Source: CAYFUT01 sp964346395 (GTDB taxonomy: Bacteria; Bacillota; Halanaerobiia; Halobacteroidales; Halobacteroidaceae). Taken from it: DNA of 64,000 nucleotides. Both the position numbers and the translations under genes were made by a program. This document shows, in pieces, positions 41,984-51,767 of the stretch; positions within the stretch are counted from its first letter, which is position 1; the number at the start of each line of letters is the position of its first letter. The stretch covers positions 1-64,000 of the forward strand of contig CAYFUT010000003.1 of NCBI GenBank assembly GCA_964346395.1, in the 5' to 3' direction. A model generated the notes under the pieces. It was not told where the DNA came from and searched no databases. It saw nothing but the letters and a program-made list of their open reading frames with translations.

Positions 41984-42730
41984 ATGCCAGATTATCTAGC
42001 CCCTACTTATCCAGAACGACTTGAAGTATTTTCTACAGTTCACTTATATACATTATTGCTTTTAGTAGTATTAAATATTATTTTGTTAATGGGACTAAAG
42101 AGAAATTTCAATCCTCGAGTAGATAAGTATTTTCGCTATACTTTAGGTGGAGTTTTGCTGGCAGGGGAAATCCTGTTAATTATCTGGTATTGGGCTGCTG
42201 GCATCTGGGATTGGGGTATTTCCTTACCTTTGCATTTATGTAGATTAGCAGCTTTTCTAACAGCTTTTACTTTAATTTTTAATCAAGAACGATTGTTTCA
42301 AATTACTTATTTTATAGCTTTGGGGGCTTCAATCCCAGCTTTAATCACCCCGGATTTGCCCTATGGTTTTCCGCATTTTGGTTTTTTGAAATTTTTTATT
42401 GGGCATGGAGGTATGGTAACTGCTGTATTATATATGACTTTTATTAAGGGGTATCGGCCTTATTTAAATTCAATCTTAAAAACTTTAATTGGCTTAAATT
42501 TTTTACTGCCGTTTATTGGGGCTGTTAATTGGCTAACTGGGGGCAATTATTTTTATTTAGCTCATAAACCGCCGGGGTTTTCGCTGCTGGATTATTTCGG
42601 AAGTTGGCCCTGGTACATTATAACTTTAGAACTAGTAGCAGTTATTTTGTTTTTAGTGCTTTATCTACCTTATTTAATCAAGGACAAATTAACTAATAAA
42701 CAATCTAAACGCAAAAAATATAGTTTATAG
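41984..42730 (+). CDS. YwaF-like (TIGR02206) membrane protein
   Basis: 248 aa with seven or eight transmembrane helices and the family hallmarks FSTVHLYTLLLLVV near the N-terminus, SLPLHLCRLAAFLTAF in the middle, and GHGGMVTAVLYM. Integral membrane protein of unknown function found in many Firmicutes. Good AGGAGGAG ribosome site and promoter. The end overlaps the stop of a minus-strand small gene by 26 bases. Confidence 0.85.
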   Translation: MPDYLAPTYPERLEVFSTVHLYTLLLLVVLNIILLMGLKRNFNPRVDKYFRYTLGGVLLAGEILLIIWYWAAGIWDWGISLPLHLCRLAAFLTAFTLIFNQERLFQITYFIALGASIPALITPDLPYGFPHFGFLKFFIGHGGMVTAVLYMTFIKGYRPYLNSILKTLIGLNFLLPFIGAVNWLTGGNYFYLAHKPPGFSLLDYFGSWPWYIITLELVAVILFLVLYLPYLIKDKLTNKQSKRKKYSL

Positions 42731-42914
42731 TACTATTTAGTTGCGGTAAATATGTTTGTAAATCCGCTAGCAACTTTATCATCTGCGACCAAGAATTTAA
42801 GTTTGTAAATGCTTGATAAAGGGAATAACTAAGCGTAAGTCCAAAAGAAATAAGAAGCAGATAAAGAAGAAAGTTGATTACTGCTGACAAAATATGAGAA
42901 AATATTTTCTCCAT
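42705..42914 (-). CDS. Small one-helix membrane protein (69 aa)
   Basis: Starts MEKIFSHILSAVINFLLYLL, one hydrophobic helix (about 10-33) followed by a soluble tail. ATG 42914 has AAGGAGA 9 bases upstream; a further in-frame ATG upstream (42938) lacks one. Convergent overlap with the YwaF-like gene. No family recognised, but codon use and ribosome site support it. Confidence 0.5.
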   Translation of the reverse strand: MEKIFSHILSAVINFLLYLLLISFGLTLSYSLYQAFTNLNSWSQMIKLLADLQTYLPQLNSTINYIFCV

Positions 42915-43169
42915 AATTATTATCTCCTTTTTGTTCATAGTTTGTAGTTATAAGTAGGAAATTATACATATTAAGATAAAAATGTGTGCTATTTGTTCAC
43001 TTTAACTGAGTGAATTTATTATTGTCCAGGTTAAAAATATTTATTTAAGAATTAGTTCCAGGAATTTTAGATAAAATAAAGAAAGTATAGTGAGGGGCAG
43101 TAGGTTAAATTAATGAATAATTATAGGCGTTGATCTATTTGCTAATAATAAGCAAGGGGTGATTGAAAA

Positions 43170-43718
43170 ATGAGTCAAGTAGTAATTCCACTGGCGGATG
43201 GATTTGAAGAAATTGAGGCAACTACGAATATTGATGTTTTACGGAGAGCAGGAGTAGAAGTGATTACTGCTGCTTTAGAGGACCTGCAGGTCAGGGGAGA
43301 TCATGGAATTATTATAGAAGCAGATAAAAATATTGAAGAAATTAATGCTCAGAACTTTGACGGCATTGTACTCCCTGGAGGAATGCCGGGAGCAGCTAAT
43401 TTACGAGATGACCAGCGGGTAAGAAGGTTGGTGCAAAAACTAAATGAACAGAAAAAGTTAGTAGCTGCTATTTGTGCTGCTCCTATTGTATTGGAGGAAG
43501 CAGGAGTATTAGCTGAAAGACCAGCTACTAGTTATCCAGGCTTTGAAGAACAACTACCTTCTTGTGTTTATCAACAGGATCGAGTAGTTGTGGATAAGAA
43601 TTTAGTAACCGGGCGTGGCCCGGGAGTAGCTGTGGAGTTTGCTATTAAATTGGTTGAATATTTAGTAGGCCAGGAAAAAGCAGAGGAACTTAAGGCAGGA
43701 ATGCTGGTTAATTTTTAG
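43170..43718 (+). CDS. DJ-1/PfpI family protein
   Basis: 182 aa, class-I glutamine-amidotransferase-like fold. Visible: PLADGFEEIEATTNIDVLRR with the conserved Glu15, VLPGGMPGAANLR, and nucleophile Cys102 in AAICAAPIVL. DJ-1 relatives act as redox or electrophile-damage proteins or glyoxalases; the exact reaction is unclear. Followed 37 bases later by an ECF S component, then an AIR-synthase-like protein: probably one transcription unit. Ribosome site AAGGGGTGA. Confidence 0.85.
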   Translation: MSQVVIPLADGFEEIEATTNIDVLRRAGVEVITAALEDLQVRGDHGIIIEADKNIEEINAQNFDGIVLPGGMPGAANLRDDQRVRRLVQKLNEQKKLVAAICAAPIVLEEAGVLAERPATSYPGFEEQLPSCVYQQDRVVVDKNLVTGRGPGVAVEFAIKLVEYLVGQEKAEELKAGMLVNF

Positions 43719-43755
43719 AGGTTTAAAATGATTTTTGCTAGAGAGGAGTTAGTAA

Positions 43756-44343
43756 ATGCGGTATTCAACTAAGAAATTAGCTTGGGGAGGATTGTTAATT
43801 GCTTTAGTAACTATTGGGACTATGGTAATCAAAATACCCTTACCAGCTGCTAATGGATATATCCATATTGGAGATAGTATGATTTATTTAATTGGAATTT
43901 TATTCGGGCCAACTTTGGGAGCAGTAGCAGCAGGAATTGGTTCGGGATTGGCTGATTTATTCAATGGATATGTGCATTGGGCATTGCCTACTTTATTGAT
44001 TAAAAGTTTAGAAGGTTTGATTGTGGGTAAGATTGCGCAGCAGCAAAAGGATAAAACTAGTTTAGCTAAGCGGGATTGGTTAGCGATGGTCACTGGTGGG
44101 GGCTGGATGATAATTGGCTATTATTTAGCTGCCTCGATTATATTTTTGATTAACTGGAAAGAAGTGTTAAACTTAGCGCCGCAGAATATCAATCAGGCAC
44201 TGACTATAATTCAGAGTGGGCTAATATCTGCGTTAGGCAATATTTCTGGGAATATCATTCAGGCAGTAGGCGGAATTGTAATTGCCGTTCCCTTAGTTTA
44301 TGCCTTATTGAAAACTAATTTATTGGAGATTTTTACGGACTAA
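43756..44343 (+). CDS. ECF transporter S component (HmpT-like)
   Basis: 195 aa, five or six transmembrane helices. NGYIHIGDSMIYLIGILFGP followed by GAVAAGIGSGLADLFNGY is the signature of HmpT/DUF1393-like S components, predicted for pyrimidine or vitamin precursors. Needs EcfAT encoded elsewhere. The following AIR-synthase-like gene begins 15 bases later, suggesting shared function in cofactor metabolism, though neither substrate is proven. Confidence 0.8.
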   Translation: MRYSTKKLAWGGLLIALVTIGTMVIKIPLPAANGYIHIGDSMIYLIGILFGPTLGAVAAGIGSGLADLFNGYVHWALPTLLIKSLEGLIVGKIAQQQKDKTSLAKRDWLAMVTGGGWMIIGYYLAASIIFLINWKEVLNLAPQNINQALTIIQSGLISALGNISGNIIQAVGGIVIAVPLVYALLKTNLLEIFTD

Positions 44344-44358
44344 GAAAAGGTGGTTAAA

Positions 44359-45345
44359 ATGAAAGCAGGTAAAGTTAGCATCAGTGAATTAAAAGAATTA
44401 GTTTTAGATAAGATTGAAACTAGAAATCCTGAAACTTTAGTAGGACCAATGGTAGGAGAGGATTCAGCAGTCTTAGATTGCGGTGAGTTTGTTATGGTAG
44501 TCTCTACTGACCCGATTACGGGAGTAGAAGCAGGGATGGGTAGTTTAGCGGTTAATGTTGCCTGTAATGATATAGCAGCTAATGGAGCGCGGCCGATTGG
44601 TATTCAGCAGGTGCTGCTAATACCCCCGGAAACTAGTCAGGAAGAGATGGTAGCAGTCGTAGAGGATATCAATCAAGCAGCTCAAGAATTAGGAGTTGAT
44701 ATTTTAGGCGGGCATACCGAGGTTACGGAAGTGGTGAATAAACCTTTGGTCTCCTGTACTGCTTTGGGGAAGGCTGGCCATGATGAATATGTAACTTCTG
44801 GTGGGGCAAAACCAGGTGATAAAGTTATAGTTACTAAGTGGACTGGCCTGGAAGGGACTTCTATTTTAGCTACTGACTTCTATGCTCAATTAGTGGAAGC
44901 GGGAGTAGAGGAGTCTCTTTTAAAAGCAGCTCAAGAATTAGCTGAGGATATTAGTGTTATTCCTGAAGGAATGTTGGGAGCAGAATTAGGTGTTAATGCT
45001 ATGCATGATGTGACTGAAGGAGGACTGTATGGTTCCCTCTATGAATTGGCTGAAGCAGCTGAAGTAGGCTTTATAATTAATGAGGAGCAAGTTCCGGTTC
45101 ACGATACTACTCAGGCAGTTACCGAGGCTTTAGAATTAAATCCTTATCAATTAATTGGTTCTGGAATGATGATTTTAACTACTCCCGAGGGAGAAGAATT
45201 AGTAGCTGAGTTGGCCCAAAAGGGGATTAAAAGTACGGTAATTGGAACTATAACTACTGATAAGAGAATAATTAATCAACCTGTAGGAAGTAGGCAGTTA
45301 ACTTCAGTTCCTGAAGATGAATTGTGGCGGATATTAGAAGATTAA
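44359..45345 (+). CDS. AIR synthase-related protein (HypE/ThiL superfamily)
   Basis: 328 aa PurM-like ATP-binding protein. N-terminal EDSAVLDCG...VVSTDPITG, MGSLAVNVACNDIAANGARP, DILGGHTEV, and the C-terminal MHDVTEGGLYGSLYELAEAA. These are shared by HypE (hydrogenase maturation), ThiL and selenophosphate synthetase. It lacks the HypE C-terminal PRIC cysteine motif, so thiocarboxamide chemistry is unlikely. Start ATG 44359 after AAAAGGTGG; a GTG at 44350 overlaps that site. Confidence 0.8.
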   Translation: MKAGKVSISELKELVLDKIETRNPETLVGPMVGEDSAVLDCGEFVMVVSTDPITGVEAGMGSLAVNVACNDIAANGARPIGIQQVLLIPPETSQEEMVAVVEDINQAAQELGVDILGGHTEVTEVVNKPLVSCTALGKAGHDEYVTSGGAKPGDKVIVTKWTGLEGTSILATDFYAQLVEAGVEESLLKAAQELAEDISVIPEGMLGAELGVNAMHDVTEGGLYGSLYELAEAAEVGFIINEEQVPVHDTTQAVTEALELNPYQLIGSGMMILTTPEGEELVAELAQKGIKSTVIGTITTDKRIINQPVGSRQLTSVPEDELWRILED

Positions 45346-45439
45346 TTAATCAGCAAGGTTGTAAGTTAAAACAACTATTAAATTTTTTGCTTAAACTGAC
45401 TGAAGTTTAAAGTAAGCTAATTAAAGGATGGAGTTATGG

Positions 45440-46219
45440 ATGAATTTGTCGTTACCTAAACATTATAATCGCAAGATAGCTCGGACAATTGCTGAATTTG
45501 AGTTAATTGAAGCAGGAGATAAAATTTTAGTAGGTCTTTCCGGCGGCAAGGATAGTTCCTTTTTGTTATATGCTTTAGCTGTTTTCCAAAAATATTTAGG
45601 GGTTAATTTTGATTTAGCTGCTTTAACGGTTGATTTAGGTTTTACAGAAGAAGTAGATTATACTCCTTTGCGTGAGTTTTGTGCTCAACTGGAAGTACCT
45701 TATTATGTAGAAGAGACCCGAATAGCCGAGGCAGTTCAGGCTGAAGGGACTAATAATCCCTGTGCTAAATGCTCTTATTTTCGCCGGGGAGCAATTGGAG
45801 AATTTATGGAGCAAACAGATCATAATAAAATCGCTTACGGTCATCACTATGACGATGCAGTAGAAACGTTTTTAATGAGTATTATTTATTCCGGTCAGAT
45901 AAAGACTTTTGAACCGAAAAGCTATTTAAGTAGGCAAGGAATTTATGTAATTAGACCTTTGGTTTATATGCGGGAGCAGGAAATTGTAGAGGCCAATTCT
46001 CAGTTGTTAGATTGGGAACCTTTGGCTAGCAGTTGTCCGTATGATGGAACCACAAAGCGGGCTGAAATTAAAGAATTGATTGGTCAATTTACGGATGACA
46101 AGCAGATATTTTATAATTTAGCTTCTGCAATGCGGGAAGGAACAGAGATTAATTTGTGGCCGGAGGAATTATCCGGAGAAGAAATAGCTCGCCGCTTAAG
46201 TGAATTGTGGGGAAATTAA
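45440..46219 (+). CDS. TtcA-like PP-loop ATPase (tRNA thiolation type)
   Basis: 259 aa. PP-loop VGLSGGKDSS (residues 31-40) activates a substrate by adenylation; CxxC Cys108/Cys111 in NPCAKCSYFRRG and a third Cys in ASSCPYDGTTKR would bind a 4Fe-4S cluster as in TtcA, which makes 2-thiocytidine in tRNA; AYGHHYDDAVETFL is also typical. Target nucleoside unproven. Start taken as ATG 45440 (GGAG 6 bases upstream) rather than ATG 45428, which abuts AAAGGA. Confidence 0.85.
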   Translation: MNLSLPKHYNRKIARTIAEFELIEAGDKILVGLSGGKDSSFLLYALAVFQKYLGVNFDLAALTVDLGFTEEVDYTPLREFCAQLEVPYYVEETRIAEAVQAEGTNNPCAKCSYFRRGAIGEFMEQTDHNKIAYGHHYDDAVETFLMSIIYSGQIKTFEPKSYLSRQGIYVIRPLVYMREQEIVEANSQLLDWEPLASSCPYDGTTKRAEIKELIGQFTDDKQIFYNLASAMREGTEINLWPEELSGEEIARRLSELWGN

Positions 46220-46552
46220 ATATTATGTACGTTAATTAAAACTAGAGTTTAGTAATTTGGAGGTTCAAAGCATTTGTGCCTACAGTAATGGAAAACATAA
46301 AATAATTAAAAAAATATATTTTAAGTTAATGTGCAGATATAGGTTTTACAGTATAAGCCGCCAATTGGCGGCTTGTTATTTTTTTTGGTTTAAAAAAAAG
46401 GAAATTTACAAAATTAATGGAATAAATGTAATAGAGATAGTTAATAAAATGTGAGGTGATTGAAAGTGAAGAAGAAAAATGTAGTAATAAGAATTTTAAT
46501 AATTATTTTGTAGGAAAGCAGGAAGATTAATTAGAAGGGAGGCAGTAGTTAT
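46220..46552. other. Intergenic region with terminator and a 15-codon mini-ORF
   Basis: After the terminator at 46355-46390, GAGGTGAT leads to a 15-codon GTG frame (46466-46513, MKKKNVVIRILIIIL then stop) that looks like the start of a signal or membrane helix cut short. It may be a leader peptide for the HD-GYP gene or a gene remnant. Nothing else recognised. Confidence 0.4.
46355..46390 (+). terminator. Terminator after the PP-loop ATPase gene
   Basis: Perfect palindrome AAGCCGCCAATTGGCGGCTT followed by GTTATTTTTTTT. Confidence 0.85.
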
Positions 46553-47638
46553 ATGAAGTTAGTGCAGACTTCGGAATTGGAGCCGGGAGATGTATTGGCT
46601 AAGGAAATTTATACTTCCCAAGGGGTAACTCTACTTAAAGAAGGAACAAAATTAAATACTGAGTATATAAACAGGTTAAAAAAATTAAGAATTAAGCGGG
46701 TTTATATTAAAACTGCTGTTGATAAAGAAACTACTTCTAAACATCAAAAGCGGATTAAAGTAGCTCCGGAACGAGTAAAACAGGAAGCAGTAGTAATTGC
46801 CCGCGGCTGCATCAAAAAAATTAATAAATCAGAAAAGATGAATTTTAATAAAAATAAGCGGAAAGAAATAATGAATTTAGTGGAGAATGTAGTGGACATG
46901 ATTTCTAATAATGATGACTTGCTGTATAATTTAAAAGATATTAGACTACTGGAGGATGAGTTATTCTTTCATTCTTCAAATGTATTAGTACTTTCTCTGG
47001 TAATGGGTAAAAAGTTAGGTTATAGGAAAGAAAGATTAAAAATTTTGGGGTTAGGAGCATTTTTACATGATATAGGGAAAGCACAAATTCCTTCTGAAAT
47101 TTTAGATAAACCGGGGGAATTAACGGAAGAGGAGTTTGAACAGGTTAAGGAACATACGGTAGAAGGGTATGAACTGTTAAAGGAATTAGATGGGGTGCCA
47201 GAACGGGCGGCAAGAGTAGCTTATGAACATCATGAACGCTGTGATGGGTCAGGTTATCCAAAGGGAATTAAAAAACGATTTATTAGTGAGTATGCTCGGA
47301 TAGTAGCTGTCGTAGATGTTTTTGATTCGATGATTAACGAACGTGTTTATCGGGATGCTTTACATGTAAAAGAGGTAATTGAGTTTTTATATACTCGGTT
47401 TACTAAAAATAAAATGGACCGTGACTTAATTGAAATTTTTCTGGAAGTAGTGACACCTTATCCGGTAGGTACCCGATTAAAGTTGAGCATTGGTGCTGAG
47501 GCAGTAGTTACAGAAGTTAATGAAAATAATAAACTGCGGCCGGTAGTAAGGGTTGTGGATATGCCGAGTATGGATGAGAAATTTGAAATTGATTTAAGTA
47601 ATAATTTATATATAAGTATAGAAAAAGTACTTAGTTAA
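46553..47638 (+). CDS. HD-GYP domain protein, probable cyclic-di-GMP phosphodiesterase
   Basis: 361 aa. Residues 1-60 resemble the DUF3391-like N-terminal domain (LVQTSELEPGDVLAKEIYTS). HD-GYP domain about 130-330 with His172-Asp173 in FLHDIGKAQIP, EHHERCDGSGYPKG (GYP at 234-236) and AVVDVFDSMINERVYRD. The family hydrolyses cyclic-di-GMP. No GGDEF partner is in the window. C-terminal small beta domain follows. SD GGGAGG. Confidence 0.9.
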   Translation: MKLVQTSELEPGDVLAKEIYTSQGVTLLKEGTKLNTEYINRLKKLRIKRVYIKTAVDKETTSKHQKRIKVAPERVKQEAVVIARGCIKKINKSEKMNFNKNKRKEIMNLVENVVDMISNNDDLLYNLKDIRLLEDELFFHSSNVLVLSLVMGKKLGYRKERLKILGLGAFLHDIGKAQIPSEILDKPGELTEEEFEQVKEHTVEGYELLKELDGVPERAARVAYEHHERCDGSGYPKGIKKRFISEYARIVAVVDVFDSMINERVYRDALHVKEVIEFLYTRFTKNKMDRDLIEIFLEVVTPYPVGTRLKLSIGAEAVVTEVNENNKLRPVVRVVDMPSMDEKFEIDLSNNLYISIEKVLS

Positions 47639-47904
47639 AAGTAGGGCAGTTTGGATAAGAACAGTTGGCCCGCAGCTAAATGAAATAAATTAGTTGTAAC
47701 TAGTATAATTATAACAATAAAGTAAAAATTAATTTAGGGGGAATAAATAAAAATGGAAAATGATAAATGAAAAAGATAAAGGGTAGGAATAATGCAGTTT
47801 AGGATGTTTAAAAATAAGTATTTTATTCAAAGCAGGAATTAAAATATATAGATAGAAAAATAATAAATAGCTGGTATATTAAATTTTCTTGGGGAGGTTT
47901 GGTT
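47639..47904. other. Intergenic region upstream of glgB
   Basis: AT-rich; two tiny frames with a ribosome site (MENDK at 47753-47770 and an overlapping 11-codon frame), probably non-functional remnants. TATAAT near 47705 lacks a good -35. Confidence 0.3.
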
Positions 47905-50112
47905 ATGGCAATTTTAAGTGAAGAAAAGATTAGTCAAATAGTAAATGCTGATGCACATAATCCGTTTTCTATTTTAGGGATGCATCCCATCGAGGGAAAA
48001 GAAGCGGTGGTAGTTAGAGCTTTTAAGCCTAGAGCTCGGAAAGTATTTATTACCGCGGATAAGTTAGGAAAGCAAGTAGAATTAGAAAAAATAGCTGAGG
48101 AGGGGTTATTTGAGCAGAAGATAGAAGCGGAAGAAGTTTTTAATTATGAATTAAAGTTTGAAAATTATGACGAAGATGCCTGGCAAACTAGAGATCCGTA
48201 TTCTTTTTTGCCGATTTTATCAGAATATGACCGTCATTTGTTTAATGAAGGAAACCACCATGAAATTTATGAAAAAATGGGGGCTCATATAAAAAAAGCA
48301 GATGGAGTGATAGGTACTCATTTTACAGTCTGGGCTCCGGAAGCAGAACGAGTAAGTGTGGTTGGAGATTTTAATAATTGGGATGGTCGAGTTCATCAGA
48401 TGAGAGTTTTGGGTTCGTCAGGAGTTTGGGAAATTTTCATTCCTGGGGTAGAAGAAGGAGAAGTTTATAAATTTGAAATTCAAGCTAAAAATGATGATTT
48501 AATGGAAAAATCAGATCCGTATGCTTTTTATTCGGAATTAAGACCTAAAACTGCCTCTATTGTTTATGAAATTGATAACAAATATGACTGGCAAGACGAA
48601 GAATGGCTAGAAAAAAGAGCGGAAACTGACTGGCTAGAAGAACCAATTTCAATCTATGAAGTACATTTAGGTTCGTGGGCTAGAGTACCGGAAGATGACG
48701 GAAGGTTTTTAACTTATCGGGAATTAGCAGATGATTTAGTTAAATACGTAAAGGAACATAATTATACCCATGTAGAATTAATGCCGCTTTGTGAACACCC
48801 ACTTGATGAATCTTGGGGTTATCAGGTAACGGGATATTATGCTGCTACCAGTAGGTTTGGGCGGCCTGAAGATTTGATGTATTTGATTGATCAGTTTCAT
48901 CAGCATGATATTGGAGTGATTATGGACTGGGTACCGGGCCATTTTCCTAAAGATGACCATGGATTACGGAGATTTGATGGCTCAGCTCTGTATGAACATC
49001 TGGATCCTCGCTTAGGGGAACATCCGGACTGGGGAACTAATATTTTTAATTATGGAAGAAATGAGGTAAAGAACTTTTTAGTTGCCAATGGTCTTTATTG
49101 GCTTGAAAAGTTTCATATTGATGGGCTTCGAGTAGATGCAGTTGCTTCTATGATTTATCTTGATTACGGACGCGAAGATGGAGAATGGATTCCCAATAAA
49201 TATGGGGGCAACGAGAATTTAGATGCAATTGAATTTATTAAAGAATTCAATAGTTTAACCCACGATGAATTTCCGGGAGTATTAACCATTGCTGAAGAGT
49301 CAACATCATGGCCGGGAGTGACGGAGCCAACTTATTTAGGCGGGTTAGGTTTTTCTTTAAAGTGGAATATGGGCTGGATGAATGACACCTTAGAGTATAT
49401 TAAGAAGGAGCCTATTCACCGGAAATATCATCATAGTGATTTAACTTTCTCGTTAATGTATGCCTTTGATGAAGATTTCATGTTAGTACTTTCGCATGAT
49501 GAAGTTGTGCACTTAAAAAGTTCTATGTTGGATAAGATGCCGGGTGATTTCTGGCAAAAATTTGCTAATTTACGTTTATATTATTCTTATATGTATGCCC
49601 ATCCTGGCAAACAGTTATTATTTATGGGCGGTGAATTTGGCCAGTGGACAGAATGGGATGCTACTGCTAGTTTAGATTGGCATCTTTTGGAATATGAACC
49701 TCATCAGAAAATGTTGGATTTTATTACTGACTTAAATCAATTATATCAGAAGCAAAATGCTTTCTGGGAAATTGATTTTGAACCATTAGGGTTTGAATGG
49801 ATAGATTTTCACGATGCACAAAATAGTATTATCTCTTTTATTCGGAGGGGAAAAGAGCCTGATGAGTTAATAGTTTGTGTATTTAATTTTACGCCAGTAA
49901 AACGAGATAATTATCGCGTGGGTGTGCCCAAGTCAGGCTTTTATGAAGAGATTTTAAATACGGATTCCGATCTTTATTGGGGTAGTAATGAAGGGAACTT
50001 AGGAGGAATAGAATCAGAAGAGATAGCAATTCAAAATCGGGATCATTCCATTAGTATTACCCTACCGCCTTTAGGAGGGTTGTATTTTAAATATCGATCT
50101 CCCCAAAAATAA
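47905..50112 (+). CDS. glgB: 1,4-alpha-glucan branching enzyme
   Basis: Introduces alpha-1,6 branches in glycogen (GH13_9). Two N-terminal domains: about 1-105 (NPFSILGMHPIEGKEAVVVR) and CBM48 about 115-220 (FTVWAPEAERVSVVGDFNNW). Barrel with VHLGSWARVPEDDGR, GVIMDWVPGHFPKD, nucleophile D411 (LRVDAVASMIY), E464 (IAEESTSWPGV) and D532 (LSHDEVVH). 735 aa, full length. ATG 47905 is used (GGGGAGG 7 bases upstream), not the upstream TTG. Transcribed alone, apart from glgAP and glgC, and followed by a strong terminator. Confidence 0.95.
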   Translation: MAILSEEKISQIVNADAHNPFSILGMHPIEGKEAVVVRAFKPRARKVFITADKLGKQVELEKIAEEGLFEQKIEAEEVFNYELKFENYDEDAWQTRDPYSFLPILSEYDRHLFNEGNHHEIYEKMGAHIKKADGVIGTHFTVWAPEAERVSVVGDFNNWDGRVHQMRVLGSSGVWEIFIPGVEEGEVYKFEIQAKNDDLMEKSDPYAFYSELRPKTASIVYEIDNKYDWQDEEWLEKRAETDWLEEPISIYEVHLGSWARVPEDDGRFLTYRELADDLVKYVKEHNYTHVELMPLCEHPLDESWGYQVTGYYAATSRFGRPEDLMYLIDQFHQHDIGVIMDWVPGHFPKDDHGLRRFDGSALYEHLDPRLGEHPDWGTNIFNYGRNEVKNFLVANGLYWLEKFHIDGLRVDAVASMIYLDYGREDGEWIPNKYGGNENLDAIEFIKEFNSLTHDEFPGVLTIAEESTSWPGVTEPTYLGGLGFSLKWNMGWMNDTLEYIKKEPIHRKYHHSDLTFSLMYAFDEDFMLVLSHDEVVHLKSSMLDKMPGDFWQKFANLRLYYSYMYAHPGKQLLFMGGEFGQWTEWDATASLDWHLLEYEPHQKMLDFITDLNQLYQKQNAFWEIDFEPLGFEWIDFHDAQNSIISFIRRGKEPDELIVCVFNFTPVKRDNYRVGVPKSGFYEEILNTDSDLYWGSNEGNLGGIESEEIAIQNRDHSISITLPPLGGLYFKYRSPQK

Positions 50113-50126
50113 ATCAAAATTATTTT

Positions 50127-50160
50127 CCCCTATGGATTATTAACCATAGGGGTTTCTTTT
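50127..50160 (+). terminator. Terminator of glgB
   Basis: Stem CCCCTATGG / CCATAGGGG, TTTCTTTT tail. Confidence 0.85.
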
Positions 50161-50287
50161 GGAACTGAAGGGGATAATAAATAAATTCAGCTAAACTGAA
50201 AAGTAGAGAATAAAATTAAACTTTGGGGAAATCCTATAGGAGAGACAAAAGGCAGATTAGAAATAAATATTAATTGGGAGGGATAAT

Positions 50288-51205
50288 GTGGATAAAATAT
50301 TAGTGTCAGGCTTGGTTAATATTGAAACTACTTTACAAATAGATTCGTTTCCGTTAGAATATAACCCGACTAATTATTCTTTTTTTGGGATTGATAGTGC
50401 TGTTTCGGGAGTTGGATATAATGTTGCTAAAGCTTTAAATACTCTCGGCGCTGAAGTTGATTTACTGTCATTAGTAGGAGATGATTTAGCAGGGCAGACA
50501 GTCGAATATACTTTACAGAAAGAGGGGCTTAGTACAGAATATATTTTAGAGTATTTAACAGAAACTCCGCAGTCTGTTATTATTTATGATCAAGAAGGTA
50601 AACGGCAGAATCATACTGATTTAAAAGATATTCAGCAGAAGGATTATCCGGTTAAATTTTTCTCGGAAATAGTCAAAGAAGCTTCTTTAGTTTGTTTATG
50701 TAATATAAATTTTTCCCGCCCTTTTCTTAATCAGGCGCAAGAATTAGGAAAAACGATTGCTACTGATGTGCATACTATTTCTGAACTTGATGATGATTAT
50801 AATCGAGACTTTATGGCTGCAGCTGATATATTATTTATGAGTGATGAAGAGTTGCCTTGTTCTCCGGAAGAATGGGCTAGTCGAGTGCAGACTAAATATG
50901 ATACAGATATTATAGTGATTGGCTTAGGAGAAAGAGGAGCTTTATTGGCGGTTAAGGAGGATGATTTTCTGCGGCGATTCCCGGCAGTAAGAACTAGAGA
51001 AGTAGTTAATACTGTAGGCGCAGGAGATTCTTTATTTTCTGCTTTTGTTTATTTTTATAATAAAACTCAGAACCCTTATTTATCTATTCGCAAAGCAGTA
51101 GTGTTTGCTTCCTATAAAGTAGGAGCTACTTCAGCTTCAAAAGGTTTTTTAAGTGAAGCAGAGTTAAATCAATTATATAAAGAAGTAAAAACAGCTCAGG
51201 TTTAG
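50288..51205 (+). CDS. PfkB-family carbohydrate kinase
   Basis: 305 aa ribokinase-type sugar or nucleoside kinase. N-terminal substrate-site region VSGVGYNVAKALNTLGAEVD and the C-terminal catalytic motif NTVGAGDSLFSAF with Asp247 as base. Substrate not deducible: the GG-type first motif is GVG and no pathway neighbours are present. GTG start with GGGAGGG upstream. A hairpin follows the stop. Confidence 0.82.
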   Translation: MDKILVSGLVNIETTLQIDSFPLEYNPTNYSFFGIDSAVSGVGYNVAKALNTLGAEVDLLSLVGDDLAGQTVEYTLQKEGLSTEYILEYLTETPQSVIIYDQEGKRQNHTDLKDIQQKDYPVKFFSEIVKEASLVCLCNINFSRPFLNQAQELGKTIATDVHTISELDDDYNRDFMAAADILFMSDEELPCSPEEWASRVQTKYDTDIIVIGLGERGALLAVKEDDFLRRFPAVRTREVVNTVGAGDSLFSAFVYFYNKTQNPYLSIRKAVVFASYKVGATSASKGFLSEAELNQLYKEVKTAQV

Positions 51206-51231
51206 AAAAGTGGCCGCTAGGCCGCTTTTAT
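51205..51231 (+). terminator. Terminator of the PfkB kinase gene
   Basis: AAAAGTGGCC-GCTA-GGCCGCTTTT hairpin with a T-tail. Confidence 0.7.
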
Positions 51232-51372
51232 CATCTCCCGGTTGAAAACGTTTATAAAATATTTTTATAAAATAAAAAGGCTTCCAAATGAATGGATAGA
51301 AATAAAAAAGTGGAAAATAATATTTTTTATGATAAAGTAATGACAGGTTAAATAGTTGAGGAGGAATTACAT

Positions 51373-51767
51373 ATGAAAGTTATGATGTAGGGATTTATTA
51401 TTTACTAAGCTGCCTTGTATTTTTTGGAAAGATTATTATAGCTATAATTTGAAATTTGAAATTGATAATTTACTAGTTATTTGGCAGCAGATAGAGGAAC
51501 CATTTATAGTAGAATATGCAGATTATGATTTAATTGTAGGTAACAAGACGGTTATCAGATTTATATTAATAAAAGTCAGCAGAAAAAGATATATCAAGGA
51601 TTAAAAATCTCGCCCCGAGATTATATCTGGCGAACTAAAGATAGAAGAATTGTTGATTTGGAAGGAGACGAATGTATTAAATAGAAAATATTTAGTCTGA
51701 GATAATGGATTTGTTGATAGATTTGGTATCAGAGGGATTAGTTAATCAGAAAGAAAGGAGTGATTAA
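51373..51767 (+). pseudogene. Decayed gene with frameshifts and stops
   Basis: GAGGAGGA leads to an ATG (51373) that stops after five codons. Coding-like fragments then continue in alternating frames, e.g. IWQQIEEPFIVEYADYD in one and YQGLKISPRDYIWRTKD in another, followed by LLIDLVSEGLVNQKERSD just before the next gene. The last piece resembles PqqD-like small proteins, but the rest cannot be assigned. The 130 bases before it are AT-rich with a cre-like GTTGAAAACGTTTAT. Confidence 0.5.

Noticed and set aside
42996..43014. TTCACT-N7-AGTGAA inverted repeat
   Set aside because: Six-base arms in AT-rich DNA with no promoter attached; not distinguishable from chance.
46257..46454. 65-codon TTG frame between the PP-loop ATPase and HD-GYP genes
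   Set aside because: It runs straight through a strong terminator hairpin and T-run, has no ribosome site at its start, and its residue content is unlike a protein.
51241..51256. cre-like GTTGAAAACGTTTAT
   Set aside because: One key position (the final C of the consensus) is missing and it precedes only a decayed gene.
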